This document shows positions 33,855 to 42,908 of a stretch of DNA of 64,000 nt, one piece after another. The position numbers were made by a program, and so were the translations under genes. Numbering within the stretch: position 1 is the stretch's first letter; every line of letters starts with the position of its first letter. The notes under the pieces were generated by a model. The model saw only the letters and a program-made list of their open reading frames with translations, was not told where the DNA came from and did not search any database. The stretch lies in NCBI RefSeq assembly GCF_021190955.1, contig NZ_JAIOAO010000001.1, forward strand, positions 496,001 to 560,000. Direction: 5' to 3'. The stretch comes from Parachryseolinea silvisoli. GTDB lineage: Bacteria > Bacteroidota > Bacteroidia > Cytophagales > Cyclobacteriaceae.

Positions 33855-36800
33855 ATGAACCTGCAAGTTATCAAAAATAGGATTCGGAAGATACTTGTCT
33901 ACTCCGTTACGGCCATTCTGTTCCTGTTCATCTCCGCCTTTTTGGTCTTGCAGATGCCACCCGTTCAAAACTGGCTTGCTTCACGTCTGTTAAAGGATTT
34001 TACACAAGTCACCGGTTTTCCGACCACCGTAACAGGCTTTCGCATGCTTTGGTTCGACCGCCTGGAGCTGACGGGGGTTAACGTCTACGACACCGAGCAG
34101 AACCGCATGATCGGGGCCAAGGAGATCCTCATCAACTTTAAGCTCTTACAACTCTTCCACCAGCAGGATATCAATATCGACGGCATTTATGTCGACAGTG
34201 CGCACGTGTTTGTGACCATGATCCAGGAATCGGATACCGCCCGGAACCTGAACATTAACGTCTTTATTGACCGCATCAACGAGATTTCGTCGGGTGGCGG
34301 TGGTGGCGGTACGGGTCGCACGCCACGGGTAAACATTGGCGAAGCGTTCCTGAACCGCAGCCAGTTCACCTACATTGACCAGGACAGCGATACCGTGCAG
34401 CAAGGGTTTGACTACCATCACTTCTCCCTGGCCGTAGACGAGGGCCACCTCAACAGCTTTGTGGTGTTGGGTGATACCACCGAGTTCTATGTACGTACGT
34501 TGATTGCGCAGGATCAGAAAACGCAGTTCAGCGTCAAACAACTTTCAACCTTCTTCCGACTCTCACAAGCGGGCATGGAGTTCACGGGCCTTAACCTGCA
34601 GGCGGGACAAAGCACGATTTCCGATACCGTGCTCTTCCACTACCGGGGGCACCGCGCATTGAGTCATTTTGTGGACGAAGTGTCGATTCATGCGCACCTG
34701 ACAAAAACAATCATCGATCCGGAAGACCTCGAGCTGTTCGCCCCCGGTGTAAAACAGTTGGGGCAGCCGTTAACTGTCAGTGGCACTTTTAACGGCCGTG
34801 TCAACAAATTCAAGTATACCCAGATGGAAGTTGACATCGGGCGGTCGCGGTTGACGGGGTCATTGGAGATGGAAGGGCTACCGAACATCAACGAAACGTT
34901 TATCATCCTCAACCTGCGCAACTCTACGCTCGATCCAAACGACATTGCCTTCCTGTTCAACGAGCAGACGCTGGCGCGCCTGCGCCCCATGGGTGACCTG
35001 GCCATGCACGGGCAATTCCTGGGCTACCCGAACGACTTTGTTGCGAACGGTACTTTCTCCGGACGCCTGGGCACCATCCGCTCCGACATCAACTTAAAAG
35101 TAAATGAGGAAGATATCGATCGCTCGGTATACAAAGGGCGCGTGTCACTGATCAACTTTGACCTGGGTACGTACCTGGAAGACACGGCTATGTACCAACG
35201 GGTAAGCCTCGACGGTCAGATTGCCGGTTCGGGACTGACGCAGAAGACGGCCGATTTTCAACTGAACGGCCGGGTGAGCTCCATCGGTGTCAACAAGTAT
35301 AACTATACCAACATCCGTACGGACGCCCGCTTTGCCTCAGGCTTGTTTCGCGGGCTGATGGAGATCAACGATCCTAATCTCGAGCTCACCGCCCGGGGCT
35401 CCATCGACCTGCGCGAGGGTCGTAATCAGATCCGCATTCGCGCGCGGCTCGATACTGCATACCTACACGAGCTTAACCTCTCACGCGACACACTCTTCTT
35501 GCACGCACGCGTGGCGGCCGACATTCAGGGGTTAACGCTTGACTCGTTGCGCGGTACCGCCGATGTGACGGACCTGATGCTGGAGTACAATCATGAGCAC
35601 CTGAAGCTCGATCATATCCTGGTGGATGCCCAGCGCGATCACGGCACGCGCTCTTTTAAAGTACAATCTTCGTTGGCCGATGTCGAGGCCAAGGGTAACT
35701 ATAACTTCTCTGACATCTCCTACGACATTCAGACGTTGGTGAAAGAAGTCTCGCTCAACATCCGGAACGACCAACACGAGATCGCCGAGTATTACCGGCA
35801 AAAGACCTACAAGCCTAAATCATACGAAGCCCAGATCGCGATTGACCTGAAAGATATCCGGCCGATCAACGACCTGCTGAACTTAAACTTGTCGCTGGCC
35901 CGCAACACCCATATTGACGGCCGCTTTACCAGCGGGCGTACCACGATCATCAACCTGTATACGGCCTTTGACTCACTGGAGTACCAGGGCAAAGTGTTTA
36001 TCAACACCGACCTCGAGCTAACGACTTCTAAGATTGCCGACAGTACCAGCGTACTGTCGATGCTTACGGTAAACTCTGAGCGGCAAATCCTCAGCAAAAA
36101 CCTGCAGACCAAGAACCTGCTGGCGGAAGCGATCTGGAATAAGAACCACATTGACTTTGGCCTCGATGCCGATCATGAAGGCAAGAACAACTATGTGCGC
36201 CTGAAGGGGGGCGTCGATTTCTTGCGTGACAGCACCATGGTAACCATGGCGCCCTCTGACGTCAAGATTCTCGAGCGCAACTGGACGTTTATGCCGGACA
36301 ACTACGTGGCCATCCGCGGCAGCGATTGGACTTTCCACGACCTGGCATTGGAGAACGCCGAGCAGTACCTGCGTGTGAATGGCAAGATCTCCGAAGATCC
36401 TACCCAAGTCCTTTCCCTCAACATTCACAATCTTGATCTGGCACTGCTTGATGTACTGACTGACCTGAAATTCCGGGGCATTGCCGAAGCGCAAGTGGAT
36501 GTGACGCATTACTACCAGGAACCTACATTTCAGAATACGCTACGAGTAAAGGATTTTACCATTAACGATTTTCTGGTGGGCGACATCTCCACGCAAAATC
36601 GTTGGGATACTACAGCGCGCCGGTTTGACATCAACTTGTTTGTTGACCGCTCACAAAGCCGCATCGTTAATTTGACGGGCCATTATACACCGGGGTTGTC
36701 CGACAGTCCGCTGAATTTGTCCGCCCGCCTGGAGAAAGCTGACCTCAAGATTGCCGAGCCTTTTCTGGGTGATATCTTTAGCCAGATTGGAGGTACGGTA

Positions 36801-38471
36801 TCCGGCGACTTCCGGATTACCGGTACACTGAACGATCCTGCTATACGCGGCGAGGGTCGTACAGACGATGGCCAGATCATGATCAACTACCTCAAAACGA
36901 TGTATCGTTTTACGGGGATCATCGGGCTTACGCCGACATCCTTATACTTTAAAGACATCGAGCTGGCCGACGTGCTGCGCAACAAAGCACGCCTCAACGG
37001 CACCATTAACCACCACAGTTTCTCCGACATGACCATCAACCTGGACGCGCGCTTCCGCAACTTCCAGGTACTAAACACGTCGCACAAAGACAATAGCTTG
37101 TTTTACGGACAGGCCTATGCCACGGGTGATCTGAACTTCAACGGCCCCCTGTCAAACCTGCGCATCACCTCGACGGCACGCACCGAGCGGAATACACACA
37201 TCTATATCCCGCTGAGCGGTTCGTCATCGTCCGTCGACAAGAAAGAGTTTATATCCTTCGTGAACTTCAAGGATACTACCTTCACCAAAAAGATCGAAGG
37301 CAATTTCAATAACCGCGTCAGCCTGACGGGGCTCGCCCTGGATCTGAACCTGGACGTGACACCCGATGCCTACTGCGAGATCATCTTTGACCAAAAATCC
37401 GGCGATATCATTCGTGGACGCGGTAATGGTGATTTGAAGCTACAGCTCGACACGAAGGGTGAGTTCAACATGTTTGGTCCGTTCGAGTTCACCGAAGGGT
37501 GGTATAATTTTACGCTCTACGACATCATCAATAAAGAATTTACCGTGAAGAAAGGCAGCCGGATCACGTGGTATGGTAATCCGTACCAGGGCACGGTTGA
37601 GATCGATGCTTCTTACAATCAGATGGCATCGCTGGCGCCGCTCATTACCAGCACAGACCAGTCGGCTGGTACTTCTCCGCAGTTGCAACGCAAGTACCCC
37701 GTACAGGTAGCCTTGCGCCTGGATGGCCCGATGATGTCGCCCGAGATCAACTTCGACATTACGGCAAAGGATTTACCCAAGAATGTACAAACGGAAAGCG
37801 GCCGGGTAGTCAACCTGGACCTGGAATTTACGGCGTTCAAAAACAAGCTGGACGAGCAGGAACTTAAGCGCCAGGTATTCAGTTTGATCGTGTTGCGTCG
37901 CTTCTCGCCGCCGGAGTCGTTTGACGCCAGCGGATCCGTTGTAAACAGCTTGAGCGAGCTGCTCTCTAACCAACTAAGTCACTGGATGAGCCAGGTGGAC
38001 GAAGACCTGGTGGTGGACGTAGACCTTGGCTCCATGGACCAGGAGACATTCAACACATTCCAGCTGCGGCTGTCGTATACGTTCCTGAACGGACGCCTGC
38101 GGGTAACGGGTGACGGTACGTTTAACAACACCTCCAGCTCTCCCACCAACAGCACCAACCCGAACGCACAGGCCAACCCTTCGAGCGTAGCGGGTGACTG
38201 GACGGTCGACTACATGCTTACCGCCGACGGCAAGCTGCGCGTAAAGATGTATAGCCGCACCAACGTCAACCCGATGCTGAGCTCGGTGAACACCAACCAA
38301 AACGCGATCACCACGGGCGCGAGTATTATCCACACGCAAAGCTTTAACGAGCTGCGCGACCTCTGGCAATCGGCACGCAAGCGTCGTAAAAAGCAGGAAG
38401 AGGAGCGCAAGAACGGCAACCGCGACGCAATCAAAGAAGATGAAGACACCGATTCCACCGGCACGGAGTAA
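33855..38471 (+). CDS. tamB: Translocation and assembly module protein TamB (DUF490)
   Basis: A 1538-residue envelope protein: a basic start, a single N-terminal helix at about 13-32, then a very long beta-rich, repetitive periplasmic region and a C-terminal DUF490-type domain (about 1200-1450) that includes DITAKDLPKNVQTESG and LVVDVDLGSMDQETFNTFQL. The AsmA/TamB family bridges inner and outer membranes and helps outer-membrane protein insertion or lipid transfer. Length is normal for Bacteroidota. The gene ends 32 bases inside the next gene. An Omp85 protein (57097-58551) is elsewhere in the window, not adjacent. Confidence 0.93.
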   Translation: MNLQVIKNRIRKILVYSVTAILFLFISAFLVLQMPPVQNWLASRLLKDFTQVTGFPTTVTGFRMLWFDRLELTGVNVYDTEQNRMIGAKEILINFKLLQLFHQQDINIDGIYVDSAHVFVTMIQESDTARNLNINVFIDRINEISSGGGGGGTGRTPRVNIGEAFLNRSQFTYIDQDSDTVQQGFDYHHFSLAVDEGHLNSFVVLGDTTEFYVRTLIAQDQKTQFSVKQLSTFFRLSQAGMEFTGLNLQAGQSTISDTVLFHYRGHRALSHFVDEVSIHAHLTKTIIDPEDLELFAPGVKQLGQPLTVSGTFNGRVNKFKYTQMEVDIGRSRLTGSLEMEGLPNINETFIILNLRNSTLDPNDIAFLFNEQTLARLRPMGDLAMHGQFLGYPNDFVANGTFSGRLGTIRSDINLKVNEEDIDRSVYKGRVSLINFDLGTYLEDTAMYQRVSLDGQIAGSGLTQKTADFQLNGRVSSIGVNKYNYTNIRTDARFASGLFRGLMEINDPNLELTARGSIDLREGRNQIRIRARLDTAYLHELNLSRDTLFLHARVAADIQGLTLDSLRGTADVTDLMLEYNHEHLKLDHILVDAQRDHGTRSFKVQSSLADVEAKGNYNFSDISYDIQTLVKEVSLNIRNDQHEIAEYYRQKTYKPKSYEAQIAIDLKDIRPINDLLNLNLSLARNTHIDGRFTSGRTTIINLYTAFDSLEYQGKVFINTDLELTTSKIADSTSVLSMLTVNSERQILSKNLQTKNLLAEAIWNKNHIDFGLDADHEGKNNYVRLKGGVDFLRDSTMVTMAPSDVKILERNWTFMPDNYVAIRGSDWTFHDLALENAEQYLRVNGKISEDPTQVLSLNIHNLDLALLDVLTDLKFRGIAEAQVDVTHYYQEPTFQNTLRVKDFTINDFLVGDISTQNRWDTTARRFDINLFVDRSQSRIVNLTGHYTPGLSDSPLNLSARLEKADLKIAEPFLGDIFSQIGGTVSGDFRITGTLNDPAIRGEGRTDDGQIMINYLKTMYRFTGIIGLTPTSLYFKDIELADVLRNKARLNGTINHHSFSDMTINLDARFRNFQVLNTSHKDNSLFYGQAYATGDLNFNGPLSNLRITSTARTERNTHIYIPLSGSSSSVDKKEFISFVNFKDTTFTKKIEGNFNNRVSLTGLALDLNLDVTPDAYCEIIFDQKSGDIIRGRGNGDLKLQLDTKGEFNMFGPFEFTEGWYNFTLYDIINKEFTVKKGSRITWYGNPYQGTVEIDASYNQMASLAPLITSTDQSAGTSPQLQRKYPVQVALRLDGPMMSPEINFDITAKDLPKNVQTESGRVVNLDLEFTAFKNKLDEQELKRQVFSLIVLRRFSPPESFDASGSVVNSLSELLSNQLSHWMSQVDEDLVVDVDLGSMDQETFNTFQLRLSYTFLNGRLRVTGDGTFNNTSSSPTNSTNPNAQANPSSVAGDWTVDYMLTADGKLRVKMYSRTNVNPMLSSVNTNQNAITTGASIIHTQSFNELRDLWQSARKRRKKQEEERKNGNRDAIKEDEDTDSTGTE
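33872..33879 (-). promoter_or_regulatory. Candidate -7 box of tsaD inside tamB
   Basis: On the minus strand TATTTTTG matches TAnnTTTG exactly. It lies within the first nine codons of tamB and would give a tsaD leader of about 22 bases. No good -33 element is seen at normal spacing. Confidence 0.4.
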
Positions 38472-39342
38472 ACGCTGCTGTCTGTGCCTGCTGTTGTTCC
38501 TGTTTTCGGTCAGCGGCTTTTCACAAGTGGACTCTGCCCGACGGATCAATAAACCCCGACTCCGTGCCCTGGCCATCGGTGGAGCGGCGGCCTATGGCAT
38601 CACGCTGGCCGGCCTCAATCACCTGTGGTATGCCGATACGCGTCGCCAATCCTTTCGCTTCTTCAACGATAATGCCGAGTGGAAACAGGTCGATAAGCTC
38701 GGACATTTTTACTCGTCCTTTTATTTCAGCTATGGCACCTCGCGGGCGCTGCAGGCCTGCCGCGTACCCGTGCGCAAAGCAGATCTCTGGGGTGCGCTGA
38801 CGGGCTTTGCCGTGCTGGTGCCCGTAGAAATATTCGATGGTTTTTCAGACGCATACGGTGCCTCTGCTGGCGACCTGATTGCCGATGCCGCAGGCTCGGC
38901 ATTCTACCTGGGCCAGTCCTACCTCTGGAACGAGGTGCGCATACATCCCAAGTTTTCGTTCCACCGCACGGACTATGCGCCACAGCGGCCCAACACGTTG
39001 GGCAAGGGGTTGCCGGATGAGATCCTAAAAGATTATAACGGTCAAACCCATTGGTTATCGGTGGATGTGGACAAGTTCATACACTTCCCGAAGTGGCTTA
39101 ACCTGGCCGTGGGCTATGGTGCGCAGGGCATGGTCTATGCCCGCACGTCGCAGAACCAGGAGGCCGGCTATGGTACGCCTTATCGGCAATATTATCTTTC
39201 GCTGGACCTTGACCTGACGGCCTTTAAAACGAGGTCTAAGGTATGGAACACGCTGCTTTTCGTGGCCGGCATGATCAAGGTGCCGGCGCCATCCGTCGAA
39301 TTCTCCGCACGGGGCACTCGTTTTCACGCATTTTATTTCTAA
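38440..39342 (+). CDS. DUF2279 (YfiM-like) outer-membrane or secreted protein
   Basis: A 300-residue protein starting 32 bases before the tamB stop in another frame. A signal-like N-terminus (CLCLLLFLFSVSGFSQ) follows a basic lead. The family core DKLGHFYSSFYFSYG and FEIFDGFSDAYGASAGDLIADAAGS is the DUF2279 signature. A beta-rich C-terminal part ends FHAFYF with a terminal Phe, as often in outer-membrane proteins. Function is unknown, but the link with tamB suggests an envelope role. Confidence 0.8.
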   Translation: MKTPIPPARSKRCCLCLLLFLFSVSGFSQVDSARRINKPRLRALAIGGAAAYGITLAGLNHLWYADTRRQSFRFFNDNAEWKQVDKLGHFYSSFYFSYGTSRALQACRVPVRKADLWGALTGFAVLVPVEIFDGFSDAYGASAGDLIADAAGSAFYLGQSYLWNEVRIHPKFSFHRTDYAPQRPNTLGKGLPDEILKDYNGQTHWLSVDVDKFIHFPKWLNLAVGYGAQGMVYARTSQNQEAGYGTPYRQYYLSLDLDLTAFKTRSKVWNTLLFVAGMIKVPAPSVEFSARGTRFHAFYF

Positions 39343-39442
39343 CTTAGGCGGTATAACATTTAAATAAATCCCATGGTGGCGGGCCCTTTTTAGGAGCCAT
39401 TTTTTTAACTTCATAGACCATCCACTTTAAAACCTACCATAT

Positions 39443-39856
39443 ATGATCTCTACTTTACCAGGCTTCATGGAGTACGTTGAAAAGTATGCCGATCACATCG
39501 GCGGCCAATACACCGACTACGACCATACCAAATCCGTGATTGTTGTGCCCATCAATGGCAGCCGTTACCAAACGGTACTGGCCAGCGCACAGACCAGCCC
39601 GGTATCGGGCCGCGAGCAGGCGCTCTTTACCTCGAAGGTATGTGAGTTCACTCCCAACATCGACCTCAAGGCGCTGCTGGAGCAAAACGCGCACTTCGAC
39701 TACAGCAAGTTTATTCTCGAAGAAGGTTATGTGAAGGTAGAAGCTTCCTGCCTGTCGGAGACTGTTTCAGAAGAGCAAGTGAAAGAGATGATCCAGGAGG
39801 TAGCACAGCTCGCGGACCATTACGAGCTGAAGCTAACGGGCAAAGACATTCACTAG
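39443..39856 (+). CDS. Conserved hypothetical protein, secretion-chaperone-like fold
   Basis: A 137-residue acidic cytoplasmic protein. It alternates beta strands (KSVIVVPINGSRYQTVLA) and helices (SEEQVKEMIQEVAQLADHYE) and reads through without a signal peptide. The pattern resembles the YbjN / type III secretion chaperone-like group of Bacteroidota small proteins, which bind other proteins; this is a weak resemblance. It is monocistronic, between the DUF2279 gene and rnpB. Confidence 0.6.
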   Translation: MISTLPGFMEYVEKYADHIGGQYTDYDHTKSVIVVPINGSRYQTVLASAQTSPVSGREQALFTSKVCEFTPNIDLKALLEQNAHFDYSKFILEEGYVKVEASCLSETVSEEQVKEMIQEVAQLADHYELKLTGKDIH

Positions 39857-39945
39857 TCAACGTCGTTCGGACATTCTTCAACACCCCTGGGATTCCCCTG
39901 GGGCTGTTATGCTATTTACTTTCAAGCTTTCGCCGTACCTTTATG

Positions 39946-40344
39946 GCGGTGAGCCGCCTTATCGCTCTTTTGTCACAGAAAGGGAGGAAAGTCCGGGCAA
40001 CATAGGGCAGCGTACTTCCTAACGGGAAGGTCTTGTGCTGGTGACGGCGCAGGAACAGACAGTGCCACAGAAAATAACTACCCGTGGGGATTTATCCTTG
40101 CGGGAAAAGGTGAAAAGGTGAGGTAAGAGCTCACCGGGCGGCTGGCGACAGTCGTTGCAGGGTAAACCTTACGCGTTGAAAGGTCAAATAGGTTCCGGGC
40201 ATCAAGCGGCCCGTTTGGCTGTAGGCTTCACGGTCTGCAGCACCGGAACGGGTAGACTGATAGAGCCTGTCTGTGAAGGCAGGCCCAGATAAATGATAAG
40301 GACTCCCGCAAGGGATGACAGAACCCGGCTTACAGGCTTACCAC
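39946..40344 (+). ncRNA. rnpB: RNase P RNA, class A
   Basis: The conserved core is plain: GAGGAAAGTCCGGGC near 39990, the ACAGAA segment, GGTAAGAGCTCACCG, AGATAAATGATAAGGAC and the 3' GACAGAACCCGGCTTAC. P1 is formed by GGTGAGCC at 39948-39955 with GGCTTACC at 40335-40342. Length of about 400 bases is normal for a bacterial RNase P RNA, which trims the 5' leader of tRNA. TACCTTTA, one base off the -7 consensus, lies just before the 5' end. It ends at the intrinsic terminator that follows. Confidence 0.96.
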
Positions 40345-40348
40345 TTTT

Positions 40349-40388
40349 AAACCCACCCTACCGACGAGGTCTGGTGGGTTTAATTTTT
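40349..40388 (+). terminator. Intrinsic terminator after rnpB
   Basis: AAACCCACC and GGTGGGTTT form a 9-bp perfect stem (40349-40357 with 40373-40381), followed by AATTTTTA. It lies directly after RNase P RNA and 20 bases before the next ATG. Confidence 0.9.
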
Positions 40389-40408
40389 ATGCGATACCTT
40401 TACGAGGT

Positions 40409-41560
40409 ATGGCCAAGATTCTGATCATTGAAGACGATGCGCGCATTCGCGCTGTTCTGAAAGAAATACTCGAAGAGAAAGAGCACGACGTACAAGAGGC
40501 CGCCGACGGCCAGGAGGGTTTTAAGAAGCTCGAGCAGGGCAGCTTCGACCTTTGTCTGTGCGACATCAAGATGCCCAAAATGGACGGACTCGAAGTGCTG
40601 GACAAGGTAAAGGAGGTGGGCATTGCTACCAACTTCATTGTGATCTCGGCCCACGGCACCATCGACGTAGCCGTCGAAGCGGTTAAGAAAGGCGCTTTCG
40701 ACTTTTTGCAGAAGCCCTTTGACCTGGGGCGCCTGGAAATTACCCTGCGCAACGCCCTGGATAAAACCAACCTGGTCAAAGAGACCAAAACCCTGCGCAA
40801 GAAGATCTCCAAAAAGTTTGATATGGTGGGCGACTCCGAGCCCATCCGCCAGGTAAAAGAGATGATCGAGAAGGTCGCTCCCACTGACGCCCGCGTGCTG
40901 ATCAACGGCCCTAACGGTGCCGGTAAAGAACTGGTGGCGCGTTGGGTACATGAAAAGAGTAAACGCGCGGACGGTCCGCTGATCGAAGTAAACTGTGCTG
41001 CTATTCCATCGGAGCTGATCGAGAGCGAATTGTTTGGGCATGAGAAGGGCTCATTCACTTCGGCTGTTAAACAGCGTATTGGAAAGTTTGAACTAGCGGA
41101 GGGCGGCACATTATTCCTGGATGAGATCGGTGATATGAGCCTGTCGGCGCAAGCGAAAGTGTTGCGCGCCTTACAGGAAAGTAAGATTACCCGGGTCGGT
41201 GGGGATAAAGAAATTACGGTGAATGTACGCGTGGTGGCGGCTACGAATAAAGATTTGCGTAAGGAGATTGAGGAGCACCGGTTTCGGGAAGATCTCTTTC
41301 ACCGGTTGAGTGTGATTATTATCAAGGTGCCTGCGTTGAATGATCGTAAAGATGATATACCGCTGCTGGCGGATAAGTTTTTGCACGACATTGCTGATGA
41401 GTATGGGGCAAAAAAGAAGTCGTTTGATGCGGCAGCGTTGACGGCATTGCAGGCGCATAACTGGACGGGGAATATTCGGGAGCTGCGGAACGTGGTCGAG
41501 CGGCTTGTTATTATGGGCGGTGATGAGATTACGGCAGAGGATGTGAAGCGTTACCTGTAA
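40409..41560 (+). CDS. Sigma-54-type response regulator without a DNA-binding domain
   Basis: A 383-residue protein: receiver with Asp-Asp at about 9-10 and phospho-acceptor Asp in LCLCDIKMPKMDG, then an AAA+ domain with Walker A GPNGAGKE, the sigma-54 contact loop GSFTSA (a GAFTGA variant keeping Thr), Walker B GTLFLDEIG and the R-finger region HRFREDLFHRLSV. It ends about ten residues past the AAA+ lid (EITAEDVKRYL), with no Fis-type helix-turn-helix. Such forms act without a specific enhancer site, as known for FlgR. No kinase is adjacent. Confidence 0.9.
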   Translation: MAKILIIEDDARIRAVLKEILEEKEHDVQEAADGQEGFKKLEQGSFDLCLCDIKMPKMDGLEVLDKVKEVGIATNFIVISAHGTIDVAVEAVKKGAFDFLQKPFDLGRLEITLRNALDKTNLVKETKTLRKKISKKFDMVGDSEPIRQVKEMIEKVAPTDARVLINGPNGAGKELVARWVHEKSKRADGPLIEVNCAAIPSELIESELFGHEKGSFTSAVKQRIGKFELAEGGTLFLDEIGDMSLSAQAKVLRALQESKITRVGGDKEITVNVRVVAATNKDLRKEIEEHRFREDLFHRLSVIIIKVPALNDRKDDIPLLADKFLHDIADEYGAKKKSFDAAALTALQAHNWTGNIRELRNVVERLVIMGGDEITAEDVKRYL

Positions 41561-41564
41561 ATCT

Positions 41565-41583
41565 CGGCAGTTTAAGACTGCCG
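41565..41583. terminator. Short hairpin after the response regulator
   Basis: CGGCAGT and ACTGCCG form a 7-bp stem around TTAAG, five bases after the stop codon at 41560. No T tract follows, so termination is uncertain. Confidence 0.35.
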
Positions 41584-41592
41584 GGCAGTTCT

Positions 41593-41626
41593 GGTCATCT
41601 GGATGCCAGCAAAAGCAGGGATGACC
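41593..41626. repeat. REP-like hairpin element
   Basis: An outer stem GGTCATC (41593-41599) with GATGACC (41620-41626) encloses CCAGC-AAAA-GCAGG with one mismatch. The form resembles the short interspersed GTCATCCCTGC...GGATCC-type palindromes found in many genomes. Only one copy is seen here. Confidence 0.4.
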
Positions 41627-41635
41627 TACTCTTGA

Positions 41636-41679
41636 GCTAGAGTCAAGCTAGTGTTATGCTAGACATAAGCTAGTCCTAA
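41636..41679. repeat. Four-copy 11-bp tandem array, GCTAG core
   Basis: GCTAG occurs at 41636, 41647, 41658 and 41669, each exactly 11 bp from the last, with variable 6-bp spacers AGTCAA, TGTTAT, ACATAA and TCCTAA. It lies in the 196-base gap between the convergent response regulator and menC genes. No function is shown. Confidence 0.75.
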
Positions 41680-41756
41680 AAGGACCAGGATAATTACCGG
41701 ATGTCAAGTACTGGACCTCTGTCAAACTCCCGCTTCGATCTGTTCTTGGCCGGACG

Positions 41757-42830
41757 TTATACCCCCGACACATTCCAGGCTTTGGCAGAATCGTATCGTA
41801 TTGCTCCCTGGGTCACCACTAGCGGTGAAGGAACGTTCTCGGTATAAATAGCGCCTGTCCCTAATCCCTGCGGCATACTCATCGCCGTGCTATATTCAGC
41901 TGTAAACTGACAAATTGCATTCAATCCAACATTCGACTCCAACGCCGACGTAATCCACCACCCTACTCCGTGCTGCTCCGCCGCCGTGATCCACGCACGG
42001 CATCCTGACAGCCCACCATGCAAGGTGGGCTTCAAAATAATATAGGCAGGTTTTAACCGCTCGATCAGGGCTACACGCGCTTCTCCCTCCACACCAATCA
42101 ACTCTTCATCCAATGCTACCGGCACTGGCGACTGACGAATGATGTCCGCCAGTTCTGGCGATCCCTGCTTAATGGGCTGCTCGATGGAATGTATATTGAA
42201 TTTTGCCAACGCTTCCAACTTCATCAATGCCTCTTCGGGCTTAAAAGCCCCGTTGGCATCCAGCCGGATCGTCAGGTTCTCCCGAAAATACCGCTGCCGG
42301 ATATATTGCAGCACATCGCATTCGCGATCAAAGTTTAACCCTCCTACTTTCAATTTGATGCATGTAAACCCCTTAGCGATCTTGTCGTTGATCTGCTGCA
42401 TCATAAAATCCAGGTTACCCATCCAGATAAGGCCGTTGATGGGGATCGACTGGCCCTGGACAAAGCCGTTATCAAAGATCACCCGCCGGCCGCCGTGTTG
42501 CCAGTCGAGAAGGGCCGTCTCCAATCCGAAAGTAATGGACGGAAAGCCTGCGGGCGCTGTTTGCTCAACCCATATTGGCGGCAGGTTTTGCAGGGTGTTG
42601 GTCTGCATCACTTTCTGCAGCGTAGCTTGTAATATTTCTTCAAAGTCCGGCCGCGCATCGATGCTGAGGCCCGGGAGTGGGCCGCATTCGCCCAGCCCGA
42701 CTACGCCCGGGGCGGCATCGTCCCAAAGCTTGATGAACCACGAGATCTTGTCGCGCATGGGGCCACGCGAGGTACGCGCCTGGAAATTGAACTCGAATGT
42801 TTTCTGTGTGAATGCTGCGTGCACGGCCAT
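41757..42830 (-). CDS. menC: o-Succinylbenzoate synthase, enolase superfamily
   Basis: A 357-residue protein of the enolase superfamily. The barrel has CIKLKVG (KxK), RLDANGAF (metal Asp), SIEQP (metal Glu), ALDEE (metal Asp) and ILKPT (second Lys). The end PQGLGTGAIYTENVPSP is typical of OSBS, the menaquinone step that dehydrates SHCHC. Enolase relatives can be misnamed, but this C-terminus favours menC over a sugar dehydratase or dipeptide epimerase. It is divergent from queA with 78 bases between start codons. Confidence 0.88.
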   Translation of the reverse strand: MAVHAAFTQKTFEFNFQARTSRGPMRDKISWFIKLWDDAAPGVVGLGECGPLPGLSIDARPDFEEILQATLQKVMQTNTLQNLPPIWVEQTAPAGFPSITFGLETALLDWQHGGRRVIFDNGFVQGQSIPINGLIWMGNLDFMMQQINDKIAKGFTCIKLKVGGLNFDRECDVLQYIRQRYFRENLTIRLDANGAFKPEEALMKLEALAKFNIHSIEQPIKQGSPELADIIRQSPVPVALDEELIGVEGEARVALIERLKPAYIILKPTLHGGLSGCRAWITAAEQHGVGWWITSALESNVGLNAICQFTAEYSTAMSMPQGLGTGAIYTENVPSPLVVTQGAIRYDSAKAWNVSGV

Positions 42831-42895
42831 GGCTGTAAAATAAATTTAATTCGCGGTGTGATGAAAATTGTCCCGGACAAATCTGGCGTAGGCCG

Positions 42896-42903
42896 TAACT
42901 TTG
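42896..42903 (+). promoter_or_regulatory. Candidate -7 box giving a leaderless queA transcript
   Basis: TAACTTTG matches TAnnTTTG exactly and ends five bases before the ATG at 42909. A start site 4-7 bases after the box would coincide with the start codon, so the mRNA may be leaderless. Confidence 0.5.
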
Positions 42904-42908
42904 GTCCT

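Noticed and set aside
37974-38576. 200-codon minus-strand frame over the tamB end
   Set aside because: It crosses the tamB/DUF2279 junction, both of which are clear genes, and has an Arg-rich, low-quality composition.
41757-42830. Enolase-superfamily gene as the missing L-fuconate dehydratase
   Set aside because: The C-terminus PQGLGTGAIYT and overall pattern fit o-succinylbenzoate synthase, and it lies 11 kb from the fucose operon beside queA.
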